64,000 nt of DNA from Azolla caroliniana (lineage: Eukaryota; Polypodiophyta): positions 12,834,001-12,898,000 of the forward strand of contig JBHGNT010000002.1 of the NCBI GenBank assembly GCA_043228905.1, read 5' to 3'. The notes beneath the pieces are model-generated. The model was given only the letters and a program-made list of their open reading frames with translations, did no database searches and was not told the DNA's origin. The position numbers and the translations under genes were made by a program. Position 1 is the stretch's first letter. Every line of letters begins with the position of its first letter. Below are positions 47,417-59,300 of this stretch, one piece after another.

Positions 47417-50400
47417 ATGGATAGAGACATGGCTAGCTCGCTTCCTACCGAGAAGCTCGATAGAAAAAACTACGCGTCTTAGTCCTACAAGATGCACCAG
47501 TACCTGCTCGGGCACAGTTATTGGAGCTATGTCGACGGAGCAAATGACCTAGCACCCGAATCGACAGACAAAGGTTTCTCAGTGTGGGAACAGTTGGTGA
47601 GCAAAGTATTGTACTACTTCATGTCTTGTGTGGGCGAACAGCTTCTGAGCTATATTCGGGATGCGAAAATGCCAAAGGATGCTTGGGGAAATCTGAAGAA
47701 GGATTTCACCACAAGCACCACAGCCAGGAAGTTTCAAGTCCGACAGGAGCTGAGCAACTTACGACAACGCGACTTGTCGGTGGCTGATTAGAGCTCGAAG
47801 ATCAAAAAGATATGCGACTCAGCCTCCATCGATGTGAACATCGAGGAAGGCAAGATGGTGCAGATCTGTCTTGGGGGACTGGCATCGAAGTTCGGAGCAA
47901 TCCGAACTGATGTGTGTACATAGGAGAATACGTCGTCGTTTTTCGACTTACAGTCGATGCTCCTTATAGAGGAGAACCACGTGGGTGCATCGACGAGCAC
48001 GCATGTCGACAACAAGATGTTGTACACGGAGGGAGATAAGCCCCGTGGTCGTGGCGGACGAGGCGAGTCGGTGCGCAATGGAGGCGGCCGACGGGATCAA
48101 GGAAGAAGGTACCGAAGTGATGCCGACAACAATTCTAGACCCTCCAAAAATAGGGGGAGTCAAGGCGATGAGAACCAGCAAGGGAAATCCGCCACGAAAT
48201 GTTGGTATTGTGGTAAGAAAGGCCACAGGGAGAGTGAGTGCTGGAAAAACGCGCCGATTCGGAGAGAACCGGGCCCGGATCAGGTTCCAAACAGACCGAC
48301 AAAGGAAATCGGCAGCAATCGCACTACGCTGAAGGATCCAGAAAAGGATCAGCCTTCGTGATGAAGAAGATCACCCCAAAGTCGGACGAGGTGTGGTACG
48401 TCAACTCCGGCGCGTCAAACCACATGACGTGCCACAAGGAGTGGTTCTCGTACCTAGAAAAACCGATGCAACCGGGAGTAGTTGCAACTGGAGACGACAC
48501 TCTACATCCGATCGTGAATGTCGGTGAAGTTCCCCTGAGCCATGTCGGGCAGAAAGGGAAACTCATGAACGTGTTACACGTCCCAACTATCACGAAGAAC
48601 CTGGTGTCAGTCGGTCAGATCGTCGACCAAGGGATGCAAATCCGGTTCATGCATCTCGGGTGCTTCATCGAAGAAGAAGGTCGAGTTATTGCGCAAGGGC
48701 ACAAAGACGGGAGGATGTTTATCCTCGACTCTAGTGACGATGGCACCGCAATGTTCATGAAAGGACTTTTTCGCGAAAGGACAAAAAGTCGAGTTGGATA
48801 TCAACTTATGGCACAAGCGGATAGGCCATGTTAACTATCAATGGCTTCAGGACCTGTAATCAAAACAGGTGGTGTTCGGATTGCCCAAATTTAGTGGCCG
48901 GAGGGCGCAAATTTGTGAAGCCTGCCAGCTAGGGAAGCATCACCGACTTCCTTTCCCTAACGAGCGTAACCGGAGCCGGAACAAGCTTGACTTGATACAT
49001 TTCAATGTATGGGGGCCGACACAGAATGTTAGTCTTGGCTGGAGTCGATATTTCGTCTCCTTCATCGACAACTATAAGCGACACTCGTGGATCTACCTCA
49101 TTGAGAAGAAGAGTGAAGTCTTCGATTGTTTCCAGGACCTCAAGAGTTTCGTCGAAAGAGAAACAGGAAGAAGGATCAAGTGCCTCTGGTCGGATGGCGG
49201 AAAAGAGTACTTCTCTGGTTAATTCAATGGGTATCTACAACAGATGGGAATTCGACGAGAATTCAGTTGCAAATATATGCCAGAGAAAAACTGCGTGGCC
49301 GAAAGGAAAAATCGGTCGATTGTGGAAGCGGTGCGGGCAATGCTGGAGGAGAAGAGCTTGCCCAAGTTCTATTGGCCCGAGGTGGTACAAACCGTGGTAT
49401 ACATCCAGAATCGGATCCGAGACAAAGTGTCGGCGCATGAGCAGTATTTCGGAAGGAACCCGAATCTACGACACTTGAGAGTTTTCGGTAGCATTGCGTA
49501 TGTGCATGTGCCGAAGGAGAGATGGAGGAAGTTGGATATGCAAGCCGAGAAGTGTATCTTGGTTGGCTATTTGGACAAGCAGAAGGGTTATAAGTGTCAT
49601 AACCCTTGCACCAAACAAGCACGCGTGAGCCGTGACGTTGTGTTTGACGAGTCCACGTCCCGGTACTTACCTCCGACTCCGGACCTCACCTCCAATCTGA
49701 GTTCTGACGATGAGGTCAGCGAGGCCAAGATGCCTCCGGATGAGCCTGAAATCGGGACCTGCGAAGAGAGTCTGATTTCGTTTCGGTTAAGCGGACCGAA
49801 TGGATAGTTGAGTCGGTTAGACCAGTCTGATGAAGAGCCAATGAGTAGTGGAGACTCGGCCGTGCATTCCCCGCGCAGGAAGCCGAGGAGACGGCTTACG
49901 CGCAAGGAAAAAGGGAAGAAGAAGGTATCAGATTACGACACGGATAAGAACGAGTCGGATCGACGCGAGTCCGATTCTGAGGGAAGTGATGACGGGTCTT
50001 CGAGAGCAAAGTTTGCGTCGGCCAAGAAATCCTCAACTTCGGCTAATGAGCAATTACGCCAATGTACCCACCAGAAGAACCCTGTTGTGCGGTTCGGTAA
50101 CAACGAGTACATGGCGCATCACTATGCCTACATGACTCGTGTAGCGGAAGTGCGTGAGCCAGACAGCTATACAGAAGCGGTGAAGGACGCGAATTGGCGT
50201 GCCACAATGAAGGAAGAGATGCATGCATTGGCGGAGAATGAAACCTGGGACCTGGTTGTTGCACCGACAGGTGTGAAGCCGATCGGATGTAGGTGGGTGT
50301 ACAAGGTCAAGTACAACACTGACGGCTCAGTCAACCAATACAAGGCCCGGTTAGTAGCGAAAGGCTACGCACAGAAACACGGCATCGACTACGATGAGAC

Positions 50401-51843
50401 GTTTGCGCCGGTCACGAAGATGAAGACCGTCCATGTTTTGCTCGGGGTAGCTGCGGAAAAGGGGTGGCACTTACATCAGATGGATGTAAAGAATGCGTTC
50501 CTACAAGGTAAGCTTGAGGAATAGGTGTACATGGTACAACCCCCCGGATTTCACTTCGGAACGAATACTTCGGCAGTGTGCCGATTGAAGAAGTCCCCTT
50601 ACAGACTAAACCAAGCCCCGCGTGCCTGGAACGCGAAGATCACGCAACGATTGCGTCGGATGGGCTTTGCGACGTCAAAATCAGACTCCTCACTGTTCAT
50701 CCGGAAAGGTTGACTCGGGCCGGTTAGCATTTTACTTTATGTTGATGACTTGGTCATCACTGGCGCCGACTTAGGTGAGATTGACCGCGTGAAGCTCCAG
50801 CTTGCGGCATCATTCGACATGAAGGATCTGGGGGACCTTCATTACTTCCTCAGGATCGAAGTGATCCACACCCCCGAAGGCATACTGATCAGCCAACAAC
50901 ATTACGTGCTGAGTATGCTCTTCAAATTCGTGATGGCCGACTTTAAGTCCTTCTCGACTCCTCTGGATAGAACCGTCAAGCTTCACCCCGATTCCGGAAA
51001 GGTATGCGACCTGATGAGGTTCCGATAGATAGTCGGAAGCCTTATATACTTGACCATCACCCGACCAGATCTCAGCTACCCGGTCAGGGTGATTAGTCAG
51101 TTCATGGCGCGACCGACCGAGGGCACCTTTAGTGTGCACAACGCGTACTCCGGTACGTCAGTGGCACTAAGGACCGGGGGCTACTATATCGGACCGATAC
51201 TTCCGCATAGTTGATTGGTTACACCGACGTTGATTGGGCTGGAAACACTGGCGATCGCCGATCCACGTCCGGTTTCACGTTCTCTCTTGGGAGTGCCGCG
51301 ATCAGGTGGAGTAGCAAGAAGAAGCCGACAGTTGCTTTGTCGAGCACCGAAACTGAGTATAGAGGAGTGGCTATGGTGACATGCGAAGCCATATGGTTGA
51401 AGCGGCTACTTAAGGATCTGCAGGTGGAGGTATCTGATCCAAGGACAATCTACTGTGACAACCTCAGCAACATCCAACTAGCGAAGAACCCCGTCTTCCA
51501 AGCCCGGACTAAGCACATTGAGGTGCACTACCATTTCTTCTATGAGCATGTCCTCTCCGGTGAAGTTGAACTTCAGTATGTTCCGACGGATCGGCAGAAT
51601 GCCGACATCTTCACCAAGCCTCTTGGTCTGGACAAGTTGCGACAATTCTCGGGTGCGCTTGGGTTGCGTCACCTCAACGTGCTAAACTTGAGGGGGAGAG
51701 ATGTCCCAGATGATGTCCACATCCCAGATGATCACGGAAGGGAGCAAGAAAGGAACGGAAAAGACCGTGACGTCAAGTCGGATGACGAATTCGATTTCGG
51801 ATTGGCTGAAGAAGCCGAGGGCGGATCCGCGGAAGAGTCCTAA
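47417..51843 (+). pseudogene. Copia gag-pol with about ten in-frame stops
   Basis: The gag ATG is at 47417 (MDRDMASSLPTEKLD). Gag carries the CCHC knuckle CWYCGKKGHRESEC (48200-48242). Protease shows VWYVNSGASNHMT (48393), with Asn in place of the catalytic Asp. Integrase has the zinc site (HKRIGHVNY, CEACQLGKH) and IKCLWSDGGKEYFS at 49177. RT shows HQMDVKNAFLQGKLEE and YVDD at 50740. RNase H runs to TDRQNADIFTKPLGLDKLR (51585). Stops include TAG at 47480, 47789, 47921, 49805, 50522, 51026 and 51208, TAA near 48857 and 49220, and TGA near 50711. There is also a frame break around 48770. This copy cannot make its own proteins. Confidence 0.9.
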
Positions 51844-52218
51844 AGCGGACATAAGGGGACTAACCGGAAGAAAGAGCCAAAGCCAGTCAAGCATGGGGGA
51901 GATAAAGCCATCAAGGGGGAGAATACCGAAGACAAGTTGGAGACAACCAACTCAGAGAAAAACGAAAATCGATGGAAGGAAGCCGAATCAGTTCGGATGT
52001 TTGATTCGGATACGCTGAATCAACTGAGGGCCAAGCGGAAGTGAAGGCAGCAGAAGAGGCGCCAACACCGCAACAACAAGGAAGTTGAGAAGGGGCCGTC
52101 TATGCAGACGAGCTGACCGAAAGGGTCGAGGTGCGTGAAGTCGCAGAGCGTGAGCAAGGCGTGAAGCCAAAAGGAACTGGAGCGTAGATCCGATGGAGCA
52201 AGTGGAACTTCAAGTTGA
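51844..52218 (+). other. Non-coding tail of the copia before the 3' LTR
   Basis: About 370 bp lie between the end of the pol frame and the polypurine tract. They are AG-rich and polar-looking in translation (AAG, GAG, CCG codons), with no recognisable domain. Confidence 0.6.
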
Positions 52219-52231
52219 GCTTGAGGGGGAG
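52219..52231 (+). other. Polypurine tract of copia
   Basis: TTGAGGGGGAGAG directly precedes the 3' LTR, as needed to prime plus-strand DNA. A similar GAGGGGGAGAG at 51691-51702 may be a second internal tract. Confidence 0.8.
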
Positions 52232-52633
52232 AGTTGAGAGACAAGCTCAACATTAGTGCGTAATACGATGCGTAACCCAGTGCGTAGACTCGGTGCGTAA
52301 ATCGGTACGCATAACATGGCAATATCGGTGTGAAAACCACAAGGCCGTTGCGAAGATATTCCTCGTAAGGAATAATTTTGGGAGTTAGTGTAGTAGGCTC
52401 ATTTATGAGCGGTCAAGTACTATCATTACTTGTGTCAGCCCTATTGTCACGACTTGTATAAAAGGTGCTCATTCAGCACGGTGTGTGTACAGATTGAGTA
52501 TTACTTTGAATTGAATCTTGTGTGTCTTCTCTCTCTCTGTCTCTCCCGCGTACTGTGTATATTCTAAGCTCTCCATTAAACCTATGTTTCTGTGTTCGGT
52601 TTTCTATTGCTTCCACACGCTATTCTTTTTACA
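52232..52633 (+). repeat. 3' LTR of complete copia
   Basis: It matches 46897-47335 throughout apart from the shorter CT repeat and scattered substitutions. Its first base reads A rather than T. Confidence 0.92.
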
Positions 52634-52638
52634 TGGTG

Positions 52639-54223
52639 GTCTTGAGGAGGTGCATGTCGACTACTCTAGGGTTTCGTACCTTAAGACATGCTTAATGTTC
52701 CATACACCTAATTGCTTATTATTCTAATTAATTTCTAATTCCACAAATTGTCATTTCACTTATATGATTATCTCGTAATTATTGTTTACTCGCCCACAAT
52801 TAACTCTCCTTTTTCCCCTTCCTTTTCGTGTATAAAGTATTTACGTGCGTTTACCTATGATGTAACGCTTCCGTGTAGACTATTTTTTTCGTATGGAGTG
52901 GGCATCATGCCGTTTTTTTGAACGATTTTTTCCAATGGATCATGTACGTTTAACTCATATTATCGAGCCTTAGAACTCGAGTAAAACCACATGAGTTCCT
53001 CTATTGATGTTTCTTCATGGATTTGAGTACCACATCTTTGCGTAACAATATGTGGCTTATGTCACAATTGTGCAAATTACAACCATCATATTAGGATGTA
53101 TATGTGCATACCTCGCACCTCCCATTTATTTGTGACATTATATTTTTAGTACGTAGCACATGGGTTTTTTTACCCTTGTTTTCGTCACTACTAGCCTCTA
53201 ATGGGTAATGCCTTATTTTATCATTTTTATTATCACATTTGCTTGTTACTCGCAAGACTAGAATATTACTTCCGAGTGAACTTGTTTTTTTCACATAATA
53301 CATTTTCTCGACCATATCAATACATGCTGGGTTGGCATTAATATAAGGCTAACTAGGAAATTAGATTGATGTTGGAACCATGGTTGAGCCTCAGGGAGCC
53401 GCCATGATTACTCAAAATAGAGATCCGAGAAAGACATCTTAGCTATGTTTGCCCCCATGGTTTTTAAAACACCGTAGTGTTACCATAGTTATCGGATCTC
53501 GAATCACATCTCATATGTCTAGAGGGGTAAAGACGTGAGATGCTTTCTTGGTAAAGTTCTTCCAATCAAAATTTCAAGCATTCATTTTGCTTGTGTATTT
53601 TCTAAACCTCCTAATTTATATTCCATACCCACAACTTGCATCATGGAACAAATTTTGAACGTTACTGGAGTGATCTCTCTGACCGAGACGTCTCAACTCC
53701 AATCCGCATGTCGCACACAAGCTGAGATCACTATTGAGCAATTGCTCACTACTACCTTGAATCAATTGGCTGAAATGAGGCAGACCAATATGGCATTGGA
53801 AAAGAAATTCCAAGAATTGACTATTGAGTCCAAGAAAGAAGGTGGGCCTTCTTTCGTAGTAATGCCATTCAAGGGACATAAGAAAGAAAGAACCGAGAAG
53901 GCCATTAGCAAGGCTTGGTCATTGGGAGTCTCACTTTGAGCTCCACCCCAAGCCCGATGTTGTAAAAATTGGTTATGTCGGTCGTGAGTGAGGTGGCCGA
54001 GCTGCTGCTTGGTGGCGTGGCCTGAGGACTGCAAAGAACTTACCCACACTTGGGAAGGTTTTGTTGATGTTTTTAAGAAATAGTTTTTGCAGCCACCTCA
54101 AACTGAACAAGCGCAACACTTGCTCACTTTGTCGAGTAAGCCATTTACCTCTCTCGAGGATTATGTGCATCATGCTCGGACCCATATCCAAATATCAGAA
54201 CTTACGGGTGAGAAATGGTTTAT
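52639..54223 (+). pseudogene. Gypsy fragment: leader and broken gag
   Basis: Positions 53370-53540 match in reverse the leader at 6300-6560. From the ATG at 53643 a gag frame resembles that of the 1320-8340 chromovirus (GGPSFVVMPFKGHKKERTEKA against [21 protein letters not shown]). A frameshift follows near 53920, after which [13 protein letters not shown]-like and [10 protein letters not shown] segments continue in other frames. The fragment stops where the copia LTR begins. Positions 52639-53370 are AT-rich and probably the family's leader, with no gene. Confidence 0.8.
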
Positions 54224-54804
54224 TGTGTAGAGAATAGCGAGGAATATTGCTCGGCCACAATCGAGTCTTGAATCACTTCGATTAGAATGAAATACAGAGA
54301 TGGGAATAGGAGAGTACGTAGGATGTTTACATGGAAAACCCTAAATGGGAAAAACCACGGGAGCCCACAGACTCCAACTATCACTATATGAGAACAGTAC
54401 AATCAGAGGCTTGGAGGCAACTACCTCGAGCTCTGTATCTTTGCAAGGCGGCGGTTACAACAGAGTATCCCTCTGTATCTCCTCTTTCGCTCTCTCTCTA
54501 TACAACAGCTTTGCACACGCCAAAATATGACAAGATTTGTCCACCCCATAAAGTGATTGCCCTAAGTCATATTTATACTTATACGAACTTAGGGCTATTT
54601 ACAAATATAGCCTCAATAGGCTTACTCAACACATTTACAAGTATGTCTTCTCTTCCGGTTCTCACCGGGTCCATCCATCCGGTTTCCGGATCTCTTCTAG
54701 TTCTCACCGGGCCTATCCGATCTGGTTTCTTGATCTCTTCAGGTTCTCACTAGGCCCTCTTTATTCATAACTGGATCCCATCCGGAGGGACTGATTTCCC
54801 AACA
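54224..54804 (-). repeat. 3' LTR of a minus-strand copia
   Basis: In element orientation it starts TGTTGGGAAATCAGTCCCTC and ends near CTCTACACA, about 581 bp. The start matches the LTRs at 15838 and 16087, so it is a relative of that copia family. It lies within a gypsy fragment. Confidence 0.85.
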
Positions 54805-54985
54805 ATCTCCCCCTTCACTCCGGCATGGGATGTCTCATCAGCCCGATCCGCTTTCGACAGTGTCGAACTTGTCGGTCGTCGACACCTTGGTCAGCATATC
54901 CGACCCGTTCTCCTCCGTGTGGATCATCGTCAACACGAACTCTTGATCTTCTACTCTCTGGGTGAAAGCATGCGAGTGGAAACAA
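54805..54985 (-). pseudogene. Copia RNase H C-terminus and polypurine tract
   Basis: On the minus strand the frame ends FTQRVEDQEFVLTMIHTEEN, GSDMLTKVSTTDKFDTVES and a TGA at 54840-54838, the normal end of copia RNase H. The tract AAGGGGGAGAT (54814-54805) follows. The element is interrupted at about 54985 by the DDE transposon, so its remaining part should lie beyond the right edge of the window. Confidence 0.85.
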
Positions 54986-55010
54986 TTAGCTATGTCCTTG
55001 ACATAGCTAA
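54986..55010. repeat. Perfect hairpin at the left junction
   Basis: TTAGCTATGTC and its exact complement are separated by CTT, giving an 11-bp stem. It is the first non-copia sequence and shares the TTAGCTA/TAGCTAA core with the minisatellites, so it may lie at or close to the transposon end. Confidence 0.8.
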
Positions 55011-55310
55011 TTAGCTATGCAAAAAGCTACCATTGATAAATAGTCATTTTAGTAAAAAGCCATCATTAATAAATTAAGTATGCAAAAAACTACCATTGAA
55101 AATACTAGAGTGTTTTAATTACATATGTAAATGAGTGCCATAAATGTGCAACATAAATTGATGTGTGCACCATAAATGTGTACCATAAATTATATATCGA
55201 ATTCCTAGGTCCATTATGCATGATCCTTTGCCACATCACGTAGGCCATCTCTAGTTGAGTACTGTGGGTTAGTTGCTACCACTGTTGCTAAACCCTATCG
55301 AGTCCACCTG
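55011..55310. other. AT-rich subterminal region
   Basis: Short degenerate repeats such as AAAAAGCTACCATTGA and AAAAAACTACCATTGA (about 55020 and 55086) are present. No coding potential is seen. Confidence 0.5.
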
Positions 55311-55314
55311 CCGC

Positions 55315-56060
55315 CACTCTACACTGAGGGGCTGCTACTGTGCGTTCCAAGCATCATCAAAGAGCTGCTCAATCTGACGGGGTTCTCTTCTCTGTGACAC
55401 TCTACACTCAGGGGCCACTATTGTGCATTCCAAGCATCATCAAAGAGCTGTTCAATCTGACGGGGTTCTCTTCTCTGTGCCACTCTACACTCAGGGGCCA
55501 TTACTGTGCGTTCCAAGCATCATCAAAGAGCTGTTCAATCTGAGGGGGTTCTCTTCTCTGTGCCACTCTACACTCAGGGGCCATTACTGTGCGTTCCAAG
55601 CATCATCAAAGAGCTGTTCAATCTGAGGGGGTTCTCTTCTCTGTGCCACTCTACACTCAGGGGCCGCTGCTGTGCGTTCCAAGCATCATCAAAGAGTTGT
55701 TCAATCTGACGGGGTTCTCTTCTCTTTGCCACTCTACACTCAGGGGTTGCTACTGTGCGTTCCAAGCATAATCGAAGAGCTATTCAATCTGAGGGGGTTC
55801 TCTTCTCTTTTCCACTCTCACTCAGGGGCCGCTACTGTGCGTTTCAAGCATCATTGGTAACTGTTCAATCTGACGGGGTTCTCTTCTCTTTTCCACTCTC
55901 ACTCAGGGGCCGCTACTGTGCGTTTCAAGCATCATTGGTAACTGTTCAATCTGACGGGGTTCTCTTCTCTATGCCACTCTATTCTCAAGTGCCTTCTATG
56001 TGCGTTTCAAGCATCATCGGTAACTGTTCAATCTGACGGGGTTCTCTCCTCCATTGCCAT
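55315..56060 (+). repeat. 83-bp tandem repeat array
   Basis: About nine copies of a unit containing GCGTTCCAAGCATCATCAAA and TGACGGGGTTCTCTTCTCTG repeat with an 83-bp period (start positions such as 55340, 55423, 55506, 55589, 55672, 55755). Later copies are slightly shorter and diverged, and degraded ones continue to about 56225. The array lies 300-1000 bp upstream of the transposase start, where a promoter would be. Because 83 is not a multiple of three, short frames seen across it are artefacts. Confidence 0.92.
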
Positions 56061-56382
56061 CATTCTATACTCAGTTGCCACTACTGTCCAGTCCCGGATT
56101 GCTTCCACATTTCGATTTGACGGAGTTCACTCATCCAACGGCAACATTCTACACTCAGTTGTTGCCATTGGTCGGTCTTGGATCGCCTCCTCAACTGTTG
56201 GATCCAACAGAGTGAAATCCTCTACTGTTCGGTCTTGGATTGCAATAACTTTTCTGTCTATTGATTATCTTGTGTATTGTTGTGTCTAATCTTGTGTATT
56301 GTGTGGAATATTTTTGTGTATTGTTGTTGCCCATAGCCATCTTTAATACTTGTTTTTTTTTCTGGAAATTTAGGGTTTTAAC

Positions 56383-59300
56383 ATGTCTAGCCAAATGGAA
56401 GGGGAAGAAGGGTGTTTAGAATTACCCCTCAATGATCATAAGGATAGGGATGATGTTATCAGGACACAACAAGCCATACGAAACTATTGGGCAGAAAAAA
56501 AAGGAAACATCGTCAATTGTTGAAGGATACGAAAGCCACACTCAGTAAAGGTAAGGATAGTTTAGATGAGAATGTAAGTAATGCGACTACCATCATAGAG
56601 AGAAAGGTTGTAGACTATTTCAATGTTCAAACCAAGCACATCAGCAATGAAGAAAAGAAGGTAGTACTTTATGGAATATGTAATGATCCATCGATAAAGG
56701 ACTTAGTTGATTGTGATGGTCTTAATGCAAACATATCATCTATTTTAGTAAATAATCTTCGTAATAGTTTCGTATCCATGAGCAGGTCAGAAGATGATCT
56801 TGTCTTAAAAAGGTCTAGTCTAATGATGTTACTTAATAGTGATGTTGACGATATAAACATCAGTGAGCTATCTAAGGTAATTGGTGTTAGTAGAAAAACA
56901 GTGTACAATACAATGAACCGTATAATTTCCTCGGGTGAAGGAACTAGTCTACTAAAGCTAACTACAAGATGTAAGCCAATGACACCCATAACATTTGAAA
57001 TCAAGGATGTAATCACAATGTTTTGGACTAATGAGAGTAGGGTTTCACCCAATAAAAAGGATTTATGCAGGAAACGTGTTGGAAGAAATCAATACGAGGA
57101 GCATCCCATTCATCTTCTTGATGTACCTCAGGTATTTACATTTATCTCAACATTTGTTTTGACTCTACTCGGAAAGTTAATTAGCTCAGTTAGCAGAAAA
57201 GCTAATTAGCTGTACTGCTAGCTAGTTAGCTATCATGGTAGCTAGTTAGCTATTTCGTTATTACCAGCTAATTAGCTACTAGGAAAGCTAATTAGCTACC
57301 ATGATAGCTAATTAGCTACTATGATAGCTACTACATAGGTAACTGGCTACTCTCAATAGCTACTACCATGATAGCTAATTAGTTAGGATAGCTAATTAGC
57401 CACCATTATAGCTAATTAGCTACTAGACCAGCTAATTAGCTACCATGATAGCTAATTAGTTACTAGGACAGCTAATTAGCCACCGTGATAGCTAATTAGC
57501 TACCATGATAGCTAATTAGCTACTATACCAGCTAATTAGCTACCATGATAGCTAATTAGCTACTATACCAGCTAATTAGCTACCATGATAGCTAATTAGT
57601 TACTAGGAAAGCTAATCAGCCACCATTATAGCTAATTAGCTACTAGACTAGCTAATTAGCTACCACGATAGCTAATTAGCTACTAGACCAGCTAATTAGC
57701 TACCATGATAGCTAATTAGTTACTAGGAAAGCTAATTAGCCACCATGATAGCTAATTAGCTAGTAGACAAGCTAATTAGCCACCATGATAGCTAATTAGC
57801 TACTAGGACAACTAATTAGCTACTAGGACAGCTAATTAGCTACCATGATAGCTAATTAGCTACTACGACAGCTAATTAGCTACCATGATAGCTAATTAGC
57901 TACTAGAATAGCTAATTAGCTACTAGAATAGCTAATTAGCTACCATGATAGCTAATTAGCTACTATGACAGCTAATTAGCTACCATGATAGCTAATTAGC
58001 TACTACGACAGCTAATTAGCTACCATGATAGCTAATTAGCTACTAGAATAGCTAATTAGCTACCATGATAGCTAATTAGCTACTACGACAGCTAATTAGC
58101 TACCATGATAGCTAATTAGCTACTAGGACAACCAATTAGCTACTAGGACAGCTAATTAGCTACCATGATAGCTAATTAGCTACTACGACAGCTAATTAGC
58201 TACCATGATAGCTAATTAGCTACTAGAATAGCTAATTAGCTACCATGATAGCTAATTAGCTACTACGACAGCTAATTAACTACCATGATAGCTAATTAGC
58301 TACTAGGACAACTAATTAGCTACCATGATAGCTAATTAGCTACTAGAATAGCTAACTAGCTACTAGAATAGCTAACTAGCTACTAGAATAGCTAATTAGC
58401 TACTAGGATAGTTAGCTAGTTACGAGAATAACTAATTCCCCTTTATTACGCAGGTCGATTTATTTATTAGGTTCAAACGAATGCATCCAACTATCAAAGT
58501 TCAACTACGAACATTCGAGTCTCTTAAGCCACACTTTGTGAGACGCTTAAAGGATCGATACACATGTTGTTGCATTTACCATGTACAGATGGGTTTTCTG
58601 AAGGACTCTGTTAATCTACTACGTCACCATAGCGCATCCCTAACTAATACAGTTTGCACATGTGGGTGCCAAATCTGTCGATCAAGCCCGCAAGAGGAGT
58701 GTAAATCATCTGAGCACGTTATCTCTTCCATGAGTTATTTATTAGATTTAATATTGTGTCCGAGAGAATCTGACGCTATCTTCCATATTCATAAATGTGT
58801 CATGGGTTTATGTCAAGATTGTGGCCCTACTAGATTTAGGTGGTGTCCAAATGAATTGAGTAGTGAAATATTGATCTCTGTGAAGTTATTTGAGTCAGTG
58901 AACACCAATTTCGAAGGAAAGGTGTGTAAAAGAAAGGATCTAGTTCGGAAGATGCTTAAACCAAGGGATTTGGTGTCTCTGTTTGTAGTATCTCTAGGAA
59001 AGTTCATTAAACACAACTTCATTTATTCATGGCAGGCCCATCAGTTTAAGACTTGCATATCTGATTTCCCAAATGATGTAGTAGTCTCAGTAGTAGATTT
59101 CGCAGAGAATTATACTTTCAAGCAGCAGAATGAAATTCAATCTATGCATTGGTGTTCAGTTCAGGTAACCATTTTTGTGCACATAACATATTTTCGAGTT
59201 TCAGGTGATGTTAAAAAAGTAATTCATTTCTTTATTTCCGATGATAAGAAGCATGATACCTTGTTCGTCCAACACTGTTTTAAGTTACATTGGCAGTGGT

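Larger units (their letters stand above)
46897..52633 (+). mobile_element. Complete Ty1/copia element with target-site duplication
   Basis: LTRs at 46897-47335 and 52232-52633 are flanked by the 5-bp duplication TGGTG (46892-46896 and 52634-52638). A primer site, gag, protease, integrase, RT, RNase H and a polypurine tract all lie in copia order. Removing the element rejoins an 83-bp tandem repeat unit, confirming the boundaries. The LTRs are very similar but the 5' copy has about 37 bp more of CT-rich simple repeat. The coding frame has about ten stops. Confidence 0.95.

Noticed and set aside
55340-55860. Series of 60-67-codon frames with similar peptides (SKHHQRAVQSDG)
   Set aside because: They are frame-rotating translations of the 83-bp tandem repeat, which is not a multiple of three.
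57180-58440. Regular repeat-spacer look of the array, like CRISPR
   Set aside because: Spacers are 6 bp and repetitive, the unit is a 20-bp palindrome and the host is a plant; it is a minisatellite.
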